Shown: positions 30,645 to 44,100 of the stretch, one piece after another
Layout of the letters: every line of letters begins with the position of its first letter
Numbering within the stretch: position 1 is the stretch's first letter
DNA from: Pseudocercospora fijiensis CIRAD86
Taxonomy: Eukaryota; Ascomycota; Dothideomycetes; Mycosphaerellales; Mycosphaerellaceae
Direction of reading: 5' to 3'
DNA: 64,000 nt
Assembly: GCF_000340215.1 (NCBI RefSeq)
Contig: NW_006921551.1
Span: forward strand, 1 to 64,000
Translations under genes and position numbers: made by a program
Notes under the pieces: model-generated
Seen by the model: only the letters and a program-made list of their open reading frames with translations
What the model was told of the DNA's origin: nothing
The model's database searches: none

Positions 30645-31619
30645 ATATCTACGTAAGCCTTATACTTATTTATACTTTTTATATAAATTCGACCTAATAG
30701 AATCTAATACGACCTAGAATAGTCGAGAAAACTAGCTAATACTAGCTAGAACCTCAAATATTCTAATGCAAATATTTTAATATCCCTGTTTAAGATTTAA
30801 GTAACGCACGGCCGCGCCTACGCTATATACGCGAACATTGTAATTTGTAATACTAGAATATTTGGCTCTAGGGTCTAGGTCGCTCGGGCGGACAATCCGG
30901 TAAAAGATGTTTCCGGAATAATTTTAGAATCGGTTAGGGTACTTAGATAGTAAGTTTCTATTAGGGAGAATAGTATAAGTGCTCTAATAGTATACCAAAA
31001 TTAAGGGTTTAAAACTTATCCCTAACCCTGTCGCCCTTAGTAAGCGGTCTAGGTCGCTCGGGCGGACAATCTAGTAAAAGATATTTCCGGAATAATTTTA
31101 GAATCGTTTAGGGTACTTAGATAGTAAGTTTCTATTAAGGAAAATAGTATAAGTGCCCTAGTAGTATACTAGATTAAACTTTTAGTACTTAGCCTTAACC
31201 CTATACGACTAATTCCGCCGTTCTAATATCGTAGATACTTTAAATAAATCTCTCCGGTCTTACCCTATCTATTAACCTTACTAGATAGTAAGGACTAATA
31301 TCCTAGAATTTCCGACTTATTTCTATAGGCACTTAGTACTAGATCTAGTAGTAGAACTATACCCCACTACCCGATTGCGTACTTAGAACGTAGAAATAAT
31401 ACTATCGTCTCCGAGACCCTTTATTTCTTTACCTAGAGATTTTAATCGAATTACTTAGAAACCCTAGCTAATTTAGATAAAAGCTAAGTACTAAATATAG
31501 TACTAGGGTACTTAGAACCTTAGTATTACTAGTATAATACTCCTAGGTCGTAGTAGAACGCGTAGTACCCCGAGTCGGCTTCTAGAACTCTAAATACTAT
31601 ATCGGCCGTAATACCCCCG
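30645..31619. repeat. Array unit 1 (975 bp, uninterrupted)
   Basis: The clean reference unit with two ~175-bp subrepeats (near 30900-31200). Its distal half holds repeated AGGGTACTTAG words and is unique within the unit. Confidence 0.88.
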
Positions 31620-31886
31620 ATATCTACGTAAGCCTTATACTTATTTATACTTTTTATATAAATTCGACCTAATAAAATCTAATACGACCTAGAATAGTCG
31701 AGAAAACTAGCTAATACTAGCTAGAACCTCAAATATTCTAATGCAAATATTTTGATGTCCCTATTTAAGATTTATGTAACGTACGGCCGCGCCTACGCTA
31801 TATACGCGAACATTATTATTTGTAATACTAGAATATTTGGCTCTAGGGTCTAGGTCGCTCGGGCGGACAATCCGGTAAAAGATGTT

Positions 31887-32082
31887 TGTAAGAAGGGTAT
31901 GTTAGTAGGTAGATAGGGTAGTAGTAGGTACAAGTAGTATTCGATAAGGAGCTAGGAGGAGAGGGAGGAAGGTAGGAGAGTTGGCCTAACGCCAAGCGCC
32001 AAGCCCTGCCTGAGGCATTAAGACCCTAGCTTTACTCGGCCTGATTATATGCTAATTACGTGTAGCCTCTTTAGCCCTAATA
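31887..32082 (-). repeat. 3' LTR of Gypsy A' (left)
   Basis: 196 bp, TGTAAGAAGG ... AGCCCTAATA (CA changed to TA). It contains a purine-rich AGGAGGAGAGGGAGGAAGG tract. Confidence 0.93.
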
Positions 32083-33290
32083 TACGCTTCCCTTCTAAAG
32101 GCCGCGCCCTCGTAGCCGATCTTTGTCCTAGTCTCAACCTCTATTACTACTAACTTAGCAGGTCTAATAAGCTGCTTAGCCCGCGCTAAATTGAACACTT
32201 AACTACCCGATTATATAACTATATTAAACCTTACCTCCAACAATACAATATATAACTCTAACTACGCTATCTCTATATATAATAAACTATAAAGTAATAT
32301 ATATCTATAAGAATTGAAGGCCTTCGACCAATTATAATACGAGCGCGTCTTCCCTACTATAATAGGTAGACGTACGAGGTATTGTAGCACTGCCTCCGTT
32401 CTAAGTAATGTCGTATCGAGTTCTTTACGTCTACTCTTAAAAGACCTAGCAATGTCCGCTTCCGAGGGTTTGTCCGTTTCCGAGGGTTATTGTTCTTATT
32501 GTTCGTAGTTTCGCTAGCCCTAATTAGCTAGGTTTAGTAGCCTTCAAGTGTCAATCTTATCTTATCTTTTTAAAAAACATAGCTCGTCTAGTTTCTATAG
32601 GTAAAGGCTATTATAAGTGTAGTAGTAGAGGTTCGCCTCGCTTAAAGGGTTAGATAGATCGAGGAGTAACCTATTATCCGCAAGATCGACCCCGGCTAGC
32701 TTAGCTCTATAGTTTTGCCCTTAGTTAGTCTATTAGTCGCTCAATCTTTTAACTTAGTTAAAGTTTTGACTTAGCCTTAAAGTTTAATCAAACCTTTAAC
32801 AGGCTTAAAGCTTTAATTAAAGTTTTGATTAAAGGTGCCTTAGGCTCGTAGTATAGGTAAGGTTGTGTCTATAGGCGCAGCGATAACAGCAAGTAATGTT
32901 AATAATAGTAGCGCTAGTCGTCTTAGCGCTAACTTTACCTTCTTCAACTAATAACAACTCGGCAATACCGTTACTAATATAGCGGTATCCTTCCTTTCTT
33001 AAATAGCAATATACCCCGCAATACTATTACTAATATAGCCGCGCCGGCTACGCCGATTGCCTAGGCCTCGAGGCCTCGACGGAATAAGGGAATAAGAGGG
33101 GGACCTACAAGGCGCGTTAGTAAAGAGGTAGAATCCTTAAAAGAGTAGGCAATTAGTTAACGCGTCGTAGCGCGCTTGTTAACACTCGGTGCGCGTTTAC
33201 TATAGTAGTGTAGTCTTATTGTCCTTTGTTACTAACAATTGCTTGCTTCTGATTAGTTAGCTAATAGTACCCTAAGGGTAGTATTAATCC
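32083..33290. other. 3' non-coding region of Gypsy A'
   Basis: About 1.2 kb between the chromodomain end and the 3' LTR. No domain seen. It has a partly palindromic stretch of AAAGTTTTGACTTAG / AAGCTTTAATTAAAG words at 32745-32845. Confidence 0.45.
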
Positions 33291-33299
33291 TAGGCCTTA

Positions 33300-36200
33300 G
33301 TAGTAACATTATAAGCTTTTAGCCTTCTTCTTGTTCTTTACGCTAGTCTAATACTTATCTAACAACTCGGTTATGTCCTTAAAGGAGTCTTTAGCTTCCT
33401 ATAAGTCCTATTCTAGTAAATAGCCTTGCTATCTTAGCAGGTACTCCTTCTTGCCTTGCCTAGTCCGGTGCTTTAGGATACGTTCTATAGACTATAGCTC
33501 CTTACTATCCGCTAGTATATCTTCGTGTTCTATAGGGGCTTCATCCCCTTCGCGTAGGTAGTACGGCTTAAGGAGGGATATATAGAAGGTGTTATAGATA
33601 GTATAATAAGGTAGGAGCTATAACTAATAGGCCTATACGGAGGAGCCCTTAACTTCTCGAATGCGGAATAGGCTAATGTATCTTAGTGCGAGCTTGGGCC
33701 TTGTTTTGCCGTTAGGTAATAGGTGCTTACGGATGCGGAGGTTCTTAGTACTTAGTATAACTATATCGCCTTGTTTGAAGGTTATCGGCGTATAGTGCTT
33801 ATCGTAGTAGGTCTTTTAGTACTCTTAAGCCTTTGTTAACTTCTCGGCTATCTTAGTATAGATTTCTCGTATCTTCTAGATACGTTCTATTGCCGCTAGT
33901 GTCTCTAGTACTTAACGCGCTTCCCTTTCCTTACGCTCGGCCTCGAGCGAGGTAAATAGATCTTATAGCAACGCGGCGTTTTAACCTATTATAGCTATAT
34001 ATAGTAAAACCTTAGTTAATAAGTATACACTATTGTTATATACGAATTCTATAGGCTATAGGAGATTGACCCAATCCTTAGGATTCTCGTTAATATAACT
34101 GCGTAGGTACTGCTATAGGGTAGCATTCTGCCTCTCTATTTAACCGTTAGTCTATAGATAGAAGGCTATTAATAGCCGATGCTTTAGTCTTAGCTATAGG
34201 CATATTTCGCTCTAATAGTGCGATGTGAATATCGTGCCCCTATCGGAGACTATCCCCTTAGGGGTTCCCTAATAGGTGCAGAAGATATTAGTCTATAGCG
34301 CTTCTACTATATTAATAGCAGTCTAATCCTTCCGCGCCGGGATATATCGAGCGCCTTTAGTAAATCGATCTACTACAATAAGGATAGCATTATATATATC
34401 CTTGCTGCCCCTACGCTTAGCGGGAGGAAGGCCTGTAATAAAGTCTATTATAAGCTTAGCAAATGGCTTCTTTAGAACAGGGAGTAAAGACAACTCGCTA
34501 AATAGTAAGTGCTTTAGTGCTTTAACTCGCTAGTATACTGCATAGGTCTGTATATACTCCTTTATATGCCGCTTACTATTTAGCTAGTAGTATATACGCG
34601 ATAGTAACTCGTGCGACCTCTCTGTGCTATAGTAACTAGCGAGCTTACTATTATAGTGCCTCTTTAAAAGCTCTTGTCTAATCGATTATTTAGCGGGGAC
34701 ATAGTATCTGCCCTTGAACTTTAAGTAACCTTTGTCGTCGATCGACTAATTATTGTTACTCTTACCGGATCGAGTCGCCCGCCTACTTACAAGCTTATTA
34801 ATGCGCTCGATAGCAAAGGCGTCCCTCTGCTAAGTACGCAATAGCTTATCTATAAACGATTGACTATCCCCGTTTGCAAGGTTATTTAATAGTACCCGTG
34901 CTGTCGAACGAGGTACGTATTATATATATCTAATAGTACTAGTAGCCGGATTAACTGCAACCTCTTCTATAGTGCTATCGCTATAGATAGTAATATCTTT
35001 AATCGAGTCGTTATAGCTCGAGCGATCTACGTCCTTTTTAACGTGCACTAGAAGAACGACAACTCCGCTATAGTATTTGTTGCCGCCGCGGGGTCCGGAA
35101 GTCCGCTTATTCTGCGCCTACTTTATAGTAAGGTCTATAGCAATCTTATACTACAGGGTTAGAAACAGAGAATTAATGTGTTAGGTTTCGCTATCGTAAT
35201 TAGGTCGCCTCGATAGGCTATTAGTAGGGTTACTTACGCCTAGCCGATATAATATATTAAAATCGAACCCGGCGAGGTAGACGGCCTATCTAGCCTATCG
35301 ACCTATAACCCTAGCGACCTTCGTAATTCTACGGAGGTTGTTATAGTCCGTATAGACCTGAATAGTGTACTAGGCACTATCGAGATAGTGTCTCTAGTGC
35401 TTAAAGGCCTTAATAATAGCTAGGAGCTCTTGCTCGTAGGTCTCGTAGCGACGCTTAGCGTTAATTATCTTCCTTAAGAAGAAGGCAATCGGGTGCTAGT
35501 AATTGTTATTAGCCTGTTATAACATAATAGCTAATATAGCAAACTGTAAAGCGTTAGTCTTAATGCGGATCTGTTTGCTTAGTACGAAATAGTGCAATAA
35601 GGGGACTTTAGTAAAGCGCCGCTTTAAACCGTTAAAAGCGGCTTGTACTCTATTAGTCTATTTGAACTCTCTAGTCGGGTTGGCCTTAGTTTTAGTAAGC
35701 TTAGTTAGTAGCATTATATGCCTCGAATAGCCCTTAATAAATCGGCGATAGAAGTTAGCAAAACCGAGGAACGACTATAGCTCCTTAATTGACGTAGGAA
35801 TAGGCTATTTAGTAATAGTTTTAATCCGATTAGGGTTAGCCTTAACACCCTTAGTTAATACGATAAAACTAAGGAAGGCTACCTCCTTAGCAGCAAAGGT
35901 GCATTTAGAAGGCTTGCAATACAAGCTATAGGCTCGTAGGCGATCGAGCACCTTACGGACTATAGCCTAGTACTCCGCAATATCGGGGGAGTGTATATAA
36001 ACTAGAATGTTATCTAGGTAAACTATATAGAGGTAGTCTAATAGGCCTAATAGGGCCCGATTGATATAGGACTAGAATGTTGTAGGGGCATTAGCTAAGC
36101 CGAATGGCATAACTAAGTATTCGAAATAGCTATAGCGAGTATAGAAGGCTATTTTCTATTCGTCGCCCTTACGAATGCGGATACGATAGTACGCATCCTT

Positions 36201-37160
36201 AATGTCTAGTATAGTATAATAGTAGGTACCTAAAAGGCGATCGAGGGTCTTATTAATAAGAGGAAGTAGATAGCGGTCTTTAATAGTAACAGTATTAAGT
36301 CTACGGTAATCGACGTATAACCGTAGGCTACTATCCTTCTTTAGAACAAACAGGATTAGTGCACTAGCAGGGCTGTTACTATACCGAATGCGACCGTTAG
36401 CTAGGTTTTCCTTTAGGTACTTACGCAATATAGCGAGCTCTCGTTTACTAAGGTTGTAGAGGGGACTAAAAGGAACCTCTTTGCCCTCTATAATGTTAAT
36501 CTTATAATCTGTCTCCTTGAATATAGGCAATGTCGATGCTAAGTAGTGTTTAAACACATTAATATAGGTCTCTCGAATAGGCTCTAGTATACGTTCGAGC
36601 TAATTAGAGTCTATGCCGTTAGGGGGCATAGGTTCTTCGTTATCCCTACCGAGCAGGTCGGTAGTCGGATTAGCTAGGGTTAGGTTGCTAATAAATAGGA
36701 CCCTAATATCGTTAGGGCACTTGCTAATATTAATGTGTTTAATGTCCTCTTTCCTAGCGATTCTAAATCGCTACTATTAGCTGCCTAGGTCTATAACTAT
36801 AGCGTAGTACTTAAGAACAGGGTTGCTAATAATAATATCGGATAGGAGGCTGTCTATATCTACCGCGTAGGTAGTAAAGTTTAGTAGGCGTTCATTTCCG
36901 AGGTCGTCTTTTAGAACTATAGGAACATAGTAGGCTCTATAGGTCAAGTGCCGAGCGTTATTAAACTAAGCAAGGGTTGGTAGGTTAGTCTTCGGCAGTT
37001 GTCGAAGGTCTAATTGCTTAGCTAGGTAATAGCTAATAAGGGCGCTAACTGAATTTCCGGGGTCTAGTATAACCTTTGCCTTATAGTTAGTATCGGGCCT
37101 AGATATAAGACAGGTACGTATAATAGCTAGTACAATGTCGATGGTCTTACGCCGCATAAG
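33300..37160 (-). pseudogene. Gypsy A' pol: protease, RT, RNase H, integrase, chromodomain
   Basis: Minus strand. Protease region: KVILDPGNSVSALISYY (37080-37025), with DPG where retropepsins have DSG/DTG. RT: an open stretch 36557-36156 with [25 protein letters not shown] and LDIKDAYYRI, followed by YIVYLDN (near 36020; the second Asp of the YLDD box is Asn by GAC to AAC). RNase H: about 35600-35200. Integrase: GLPPAKRRGSKDIYNAIL (about 34440-34390), GTPKGIVSDRGTIFTSHY (about 34265-34215), AFYL*TNG*IER*N. Chromodomain: ERILKHRTRQGKKEYLLR*QG (about 33480-33420), with E*DL*EAKDSFKDITELLDK. Compared with 1-1707 it has far fewer stops, so it documents the ancestral protein best. Confidence 0.9.
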
Positions 37161-38760
37161 GCTAATAGTTAGTGCGGCGCTTACTCTTTTTTCGACTAAT
37201 TAAAAGAGCCGACTAGGGTAGTATTAGCGGCTAAAAGATGTTTCCTATACTCGGCGGAAGCACGGTCAATTCGGGCCTAGTCCTTAGGTTTGTCGCATTA
37301 GCCTAGTAGATAGCTAGTACTGTTATAATTAAAGCACTTCAATCCGGTTAGTAGACTGCCGTAGCTGTTGTTACTATTATTAGCCGAGCGGTTAGCATTG
37401 TAGGGATACGAGCCCCTTCTACGGCCCCTATCGCGGCCTCCTCTATATAGCCGGCGGCTACGGCCTCTTCTACGGTCGTTGTTACTGTTCCTACTGTTAG
37501 CGTTGTTGTCCTAGTAGGAACCTTAGTTTCCTCCGCGGCTACGGTTGCTACGGTTAGTACTAGTTAGTCGGATCCTTAATTCTAGTCGTTATTAGAGCTA
37601 AATAGCCCGTTCGGCTATTTCCACTTCGACTATAAATTGAATGCGTATTAGATTAGCTTGTTCGAATACACGGCGACGGTCTAATTCGAGGATAAGCTCC
37701 TATCGCAATTTAGGGCGTATTTCGGAAATCTAGATAGAGTCGGTCTTAGCTAGCAAATCATCCTCGAGGGTCTTTAAATAGGCCTTAAATAAGCGAGCCG
37801 ATTAATTAGTCTTTTGTTTAGCTCGAAGGTATTAGTCCTAAGCGTGTTGTTGCCTTAGTATAGGGTTTCTAAGGGTGTCTAGTATAATAGTCTTATAGTC
37901 TTGCTACTAAACAGCGGTCTAATTAGTAAGGGAGTCGAAATGGTTATCCTAGGTACGCTTTAGGTCGCTATTAATATACTACATCGCGTAGACAACTAGT
38001 AAATAGTTATCTAGAAGAGCCCTCGGCGCATTTCGTTAGTTAAGCTTACAATCGCGTATGTAATTATTATATTGTTTGCGACTAGAGCCGTTAAATACGG
38101 TATAGTCCTTAAGCTTAGCATCCTTCTTTTAGATAGGGACGGGTAGTAAGGAAGGCCCTACTGTCGACTTAGTATTAGTTATTAGGGCTTCCTATAGACG
38201 GCGAATCTCGAGGAGATTATCCTTTAGCTATTGTTCTTAACGCAAGGCAGTAAGCCTGTTTTAGGTAGCTTCCTAAAGTCTCGCTACTAGTTAGGGACTA
38301 AAGGCTAGCTAGCTATATCGACGGTTAATAATATTGTTAAGAATGTCGTCGACAGGCAATTCTAGGTCGTTACCTAGAACTGTAGGTTCTTCTTTAGTAG
38401 GTCCTATAGTAGGCTCTTCGGTAGGAGGCACTTTAGTAGGTGCTCTAGTAGGCACTTTAGCAGGCACTATGCTACTAGCATTGTCGTTACTAGCGCTACT
38501 AGCGGCAGCACGGTTGTTGTTTCGTAATAAGCCGGCTATTGTAATAGGGGGTAATACTAATAATATATTGTTAGCCCCTAAGATACGGATATAGCGGAAT
38601 TAGTAGGTATTAGTCTAGTGCGATTAACTTAGTATAATAGGTCGTATAGAAGGCCTTGCTTAATAATTAGTACGGTTGTTTCGATAGAATAGTACGTATA
38701 GGTCCCGTTCTTAGGGCGCAATATAGTTAGATTAGTCTTGTTCGTAGCTATACCGCTAAA
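37160..38760 (-). pseudogene. Gypsy A' gag
   Basis: The minus-strand gag region ends in Arg/Asn-rich low complexity (37550-37380, RGRSRRG and NNSNS type) and a nucleocapsid knuckle near 37350-37305: CFNYNSTSYLLG*C, a C-x2-C-x4-H-x4-C motif with the second Cys and the His read as Tyr, as RIP would produce. The Leu/Val/Gly-rich plus-strand ORF at 38334-38594 is antisense to gag and not credible as a gene. Confidence 0.65.
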
Positions 38761-38814
38761 AGCTTAAAATAAGGACTATCTAGCTGCTACCCTTAAAGGG
38801 TGGATCGAATACTA

Positions 38815-39010
38815 TATAAGAAGGGTATATTAGTAGGTAGATAGGGTAGTAGTAGGTACAAGTAGTATTCGATAAGGAGCTAGGAGGAGAGGGAGGAAGG
38901 CAGGAGAGTTAGCCTAACGCCAAGCGCCAAGCCCTGCCTAAGGCATTAAGACCCTAGCTTCACTCGGCCTAATTACATACCAATTACGTATAGCCTCTTT
39001 AGCCCTAACA
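38815..39010 (-). repeat. 5' LTR of Gypsy A' (right)
   Basis: 196 bp, TATAAGAAGG (TG changed to TA) ... AGCCCTAACA. About 92-95% identical to the other LTR, with transition differences. Confidence 0.93.
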
Positions 39011-39015
39011 ATATT

Positions 39016-39723
39016 TCCGGAATAATTTTAGAATCGGTTAGGGTACTTAGATAGTAAGTTTCTATTAGGGAGAATAGTATAAGTGCTCTAATAGTATACT
39101 AAAATTAAGGTTTTAAAACTTATCCCTAACCCTATCGCCCTTAGTAAGCGGTCTAGGTCGCTCGGGCGGACAATCCGGTAAAAGATATTTCCGGAATAAT
39201 TTTAAAATCGTTTAGGGTACTTAGATAGTAAGTTTCTATTAAGGAAAATAGTATAAGTGCCCTAGTAGTATACTAGATTAAACTTTTAGTACTTAGCCTT
39301 AACCCTATACGACTAATTCCGCCGTTCTAATATTATAGATACTTTAAATAAATCTCTCCGGTCCTACCCTATCTACTAACCTTACTAGATAGTAAGGACT
39401 AATATCCTAGAATTTCCGACTTATTTCTATAGGCACTTAGTACTAGATCTAGTAGTAGAACTATACCCTACTACCCGATTGCGTACTTAGAACGTAGAAA
39501 TAATACTATCGTCTCCAAGACCCTTTATTTCTTTACCTAGAGATTTTAATCGAATTACTTAGAAACCCTAGCTAATTTAGATAAAAGCTAAGTACTAAAT
39601 ATAGTACTAGGGTACTTAGAACCTTAGTATTACTAGTATAATACTCCTAGGTCGTAGTAGAACGCGTAGTACCCCGAGTCGGCTTCTAGAACTCTAAATA
39701 CTATATCGGCCGTAATACCCCCG
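39016..39723. repeat. Array unit 2, second part
   Basis: With 31620-31886 it makes a 975-bp unit matching unit 1, split by Gypsy A' inside the first subrepeat. Confidence 0.88.
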
Positions 39724-40843
39724 ATATCTACGTAAGCCTTATACTTATTTATACTTTTTATATAAGTTCGACCTAATAGAATCTAATACGACCTAGAATA
39801 GTCGAGAAAACTAGCTAATACTAGCTAGAACCTCAAATATTCTAATACAAATATTTTGATGTCCCTATTTAAGATTTAAGTAACATACGGCCGCGCCTAC
39901 GCTATATACGCGAACATTATAATTTGTAATACTAGAATATTTGGCTCTAGGGTCTAGGTCGCTCGGGCGGACAATCCGGTAAAAGATGTTTCCGGAATAA
40001 TTTTAGAATCGACTTACTAGGCCTAGATCGTAGGTTACTAGTAAGTAAAATAATAGGATAGCTCTAATAGTATACTCGATTATAGTTTCTAAATCTATCC
40101 CTAACCCTATCGCCCTTAGTAAGCGGTCTAGGTCGCTCGGGCGGACAATTCGGTAAAAGATATTTCCGGAATAATTTTAGAATTGGTTAGGGTACTTAGA
40201 TAGTAAGTTTCTATTAGGGAGAATAGGATAAGTGCTCTAATAGTATACTAAAATTAAGGGTTTAAAGCTTATCCCTAACCCTGTCGCCCTTAGTAAGCGG
40301 TCTAGGTCGCTCGGGCGGACAATCCGGTAAAAGATATTTCCGGAATAATTTTAGAATCGTTTAGGGTACTTAGATAGTAAGTTTCTATTAAGGAAAATAG
40401 TATAAGTGCCCTAGTAGTATACTAGATTAAACTTTTAGTACTTAGCCTTAACCCTATACGACTAATTCCGCCGTTCTAATATCGTAGATACTTTAAATAA
40501 ATCTCTCCGGTCCTACCCTATCTATTAACCTTACTAGATAGTAAGGACTAATATCCTAGAATTTCCGACTTATTTCTATAGGCACTTAGTACTAGATCTA
40601 GTAGTAGAACTATACCCTACTACCCGATTGCGTACTTAGAACGTAGAAATAATACTATCGTCTCCGAGACTCTTTATTTCTTTACCTAGAGATTTTAATC
40701 GAATTACTTAGAAACCCTAGCTAATTTAGATAAAAGCTAAGTACTAAATATAGTACTAGGGTACTTAGAACCTTAGTATTACTAGTATAATACTCCTAGG
40801 TCGTAGTAGAACGCGTAGTACTCCGAGTCGGCTTCTAGAACTC
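39724..40843. repeat. Array unit 3, main part
   Basis: Completed by 47761-47789; total 1,149 bp. It has a third subrepeat (about 39990-40160) with a divergent tail (GACTTACTAGGCCTAGATCG) absent from units 1 and 2, explaining the 174-bp difference. Confidence 0.88.
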
Positions 40844-41021
40844 TATTAAGATATTAATTAAGAGGCTATCTAAATTAATAACGAGTTAAAGAAGGAAGAG
40901 AGAGAGAGCCTCTCTCGCGGAAGAGGCTTTTATCCGCTCGGCGGATGCCTTAGGTATCAAGTTACGTAACCTAAAGTTACGTAATCTCGAATTTTATATA
41001 TAAGTCGCTAAGATCGTAATA
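40844..41021 (-). repeat. 3' LTR of Gypsy B (left)
   Basis: 178 bp; ends GTAATA where the right LTR ends GTAACA. Confidence 0.92.
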
Positions 41022-41149
41022 GTACTCTCCCCCTTTATAGGCGACGTCTACGGCGCTTTACTTACTTATTACTAAAGTATTACGATTATAGCGACTAATA
41101 GTAGAGCGCTTAGTCGTATTAGTATCGCGGAGTTAGTAATACGCGGCGG

Positions 41150-44100
41150 TCGCGGGTTACGCGGGTATCGAGTATAATAATCTTCTACTACTTCTAGCGT
41201 ATTAGTAACGTTCTCGGCGATTTCCTATATCGGTTTATTATATCTAATCTACTTTACTTTATACTAAATGTTCTTACCCTTTCCTTTTATATCTAGTATC
41301 CGTTCTACTTCCTATTCCTTATCTCCGTCGATAACTAGTAGTAGTAGCGGCTTATACTATTAACTAGGCATACCTATCTTCGGTACTAGGGCTAGTAATA
41401 AGGTATAAAAGACGTTATATACGCGTATTAAGTTTAGTAGCTTTAATTAGTAAGCGTACGGTAATACGACTTTAACGATCTTATATAGTCTAGAGTTCTT
41501 AACGTCGAGCTTAGCGTTTAGTCGATCGGTACTTATTCCTTTAAGCAATAAGAAGACTTTATTACTAACGCGATAAATAGAAGTAAGTCGGCGATATTAG
41601 TTAGCTAAGTCTTCTATTCGAGATTATTAATACTATATCTATTTAATAAGGTATATCTTAAGGCTTTATAAGTAATCGATCTAGGCTTAAGTATCGTAGT
41701 CTAGTAGTAGATCTTCCTCTAGTAGAGTTAAAGATTTACTTCTAAGACGAGGATTATAACTATAACTAGCTTAGAATAGTAATAATCTAGTAGTTTCGGA
41801 AGGAGCGTTATTTATTATAAACTTAGCGATAGGGAGCTAGAGGCTCTAGTCGTCTTACTTATAGTTTATATATAACTAGAGGTATCCTTTAATAACTTCG
41901 TTTAGACGTTTAGTTAATTTATCGGATTAAGAGTAACGAGCGGTCGATAGGTTACGTTTAATATATAAGCGCTTATATAAGTAGTTCTAGAATTTAGAGA
42001 TAAACTACGTACTACGGTCGGAAGTAATAGTATCTAAGAGGCTATAAAGTTTCTATATATAAGTAAGGTAGGTATTAGCGACGACTTAAGTATTTAAGTA
42101 TTCTTCTTTATATATAAATAGTATAAAGTAACGTATCTTAGTTAATCGGTCGACGATAACGAGGATTAAGTTATACCTAAAGCTAGCGAATAGACTAGTA
42201 ATAAAATCTATCGTTACGCTCTTCTATTAAGTAGTCGGTATAGATAGAGGTCGAAGAAGTCCTTATTTAGCTTATTTTAAGGATTTAGTCTAGAAATAGG
42301 TATAGTAGGCGCTAATATATTATTTAATATCCTTACGTATTTATAGCTAGTAGTAGCTATAGCTAACGAGGTAGAACGTTTTTATAATACTAGGATAGCT
42401 AGCGGCGGAATAGTCGTAGTATATATAGATAATATTAGTATAAAGCGACTTATCTATTTCCTTAGTATCTAGTATATAAAGGTAGTTATAGTAGAATAGA
42501 AAGTTATCTTTAATCTCGTAATCTAAAGGAGATAATAGGAGATTATTAGAAGGCTCTACTCTACTATAAAGATATTCTTTTACTTATTAGAAGAGGGTAT
42601 CTTTAATTAAGATATTTCGAATTCGCTTAGTAATATTCTTAGCGTCGATAAAAGTCTCGGTACTAAGAGTCTTTATAGTAAATATAACTATACCGTTATT
42701 TGTAGTATCGATATAGGCCTTCGCAAATTAGGATTTATCGTAACCCTAACCCTAACCCTAAGCCTAACCCTAAGGGTTATTATCGTAAAAAACGCGAGAG
42801 TCGCGAAATCGTCCGTTTCTTCGAGAATTGCAGTTATTTGCCTTAGGGTTACGCAACCCTAACCCTAACCCTAACCCTAACCCTAACCCTAACCCTAACC
42901 CTAAGGAAAAGATTTTATATATAAGCGGATCGGAGGTCTACGGCTAGATTATATAGCTTTAGTATAAGCTAGTAGTTATATTTAATACGTAGGTCCTTAG
43001 CTAATAAAGGTAGGTTAGCGGAGTAGCGTATAAGCGAGTTTAGCTTAGCTTCTTATCTATCTAGATAGTACGTAATCTCGAAGTTAAATCTACTAAGGAA
43101 CTTACTCTAGCGGGCTTAGCGGCGATTAAGTTACTTAGTAGATATATAGAATTATAGGTTATAGTAATCGGTAATAATATAGATAGGCTCTTCGTTAGAT
43201 CGGTAGCCTTCTAATTTAGGTCTCTATAATTTAAAGGCTTTAATAATAGCGAGAAGTTCTTTATCGTAGATCTCGTAATTATATTCCGTAGGAGTTATCT
43301 TCTTTAAGAAGTAGGTAACGGGCTTCTATATACTATCGGGATATAGTTAAGATATAATACCGGCGGTAATATAATTAGAAGCGTCGGTTTCGATTATTAT
43401 AGGCAGATCTAGGTTATAGTATACTAGTACTAGTATAGATATAAATATAGCCTTAAGTTGCTCGAAGAAGTCCTAATAGGCTACTATCTATATAAAGGGT
43501 ATATCCTTATACGTTAGTAGGACTATAGGCTTTACAATCTATATAAAGTTATAGATAAAGCGACGGTAGAAGTTTACGAAGCCGAGGAAGGACTATATAT
43601 CTTTAATATTAGTAGGAATAGGCTAGTCGTATATAGCTTCGATCTTCTTATCGTTTATATAGATACTATTAGTACTTATAACGAGGCCTAAGTACTTAAC
43701 TATTATTACCTTAAATTCCGACTTTAATACGTTAGCGCGCAACCTAGCTTTAAGGAGTGCGTCTATTACTTAATAAACGTAATAGCGGTATTCTTCGATT
43801 AAATTAGAGTAGATAAGTATATTATCTAGATATGCGGTATAGAATATATCGAGGAAGGGTCGGAGGGTATTATTAATATATTACTAGAAAGTTAATAGTA
43901 TATTATAGAGTCTAAATAGTATAACCCTATATTCGAAGAGGCCGTAACGAGTATAGAAGGCTATTTTCTACTCGTAGCCTAGTTCGATATAGAGTTAGTT
44001 AAATACCGAGATAATATCGAGTTTAGTATATACGACTACTTTACTTAATCGATTAAGTATCTCCTAAATAAGGGGAATTAGATACCTATTCTTTACTATA

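Larger units (their letters stand above)
31887..39010 (-). mobile_element. Gypsy A': complete chromovirus LTR retrotransposon (7,124 bp)
   Basis: Two 196-bp LTRs (31887-32082 and 38815-39010) and target duplication ATGTT/ATATT (31882-31886 and 39011-39015), one copy RIP-changed. Coding is on the minus strand: gag, protease, RT, RNase H, integrase, chromodomain. It is the least RIP-damaged Gypsy here, keeping many CA/TG dinucleotides and a 133-codon open RT segment, so it probably inserted late. Its pol matches the fragment at 1-1707. Confidence 0.94.

Noticed and set aside
30645..31619. Array unit as a solo LTR
   Set aside because: Ends are ATATC...CCCCCG, not TG...CA even allowing for RIP, and five head-to-tail copies lack an internal retrotransposon region.
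38334..38594. Plus-strand 86-codon ORF in Gypsy A'
   Set aside because: Antisense to gag, with low-complexity Gly/Val/Leu composition; no domain.
42857..42904. CCCTAA tract as a chromosome end
   Set aside because: It is short, internal to a Gypsy ORF, and flanked on both sides by collinear element sequence.
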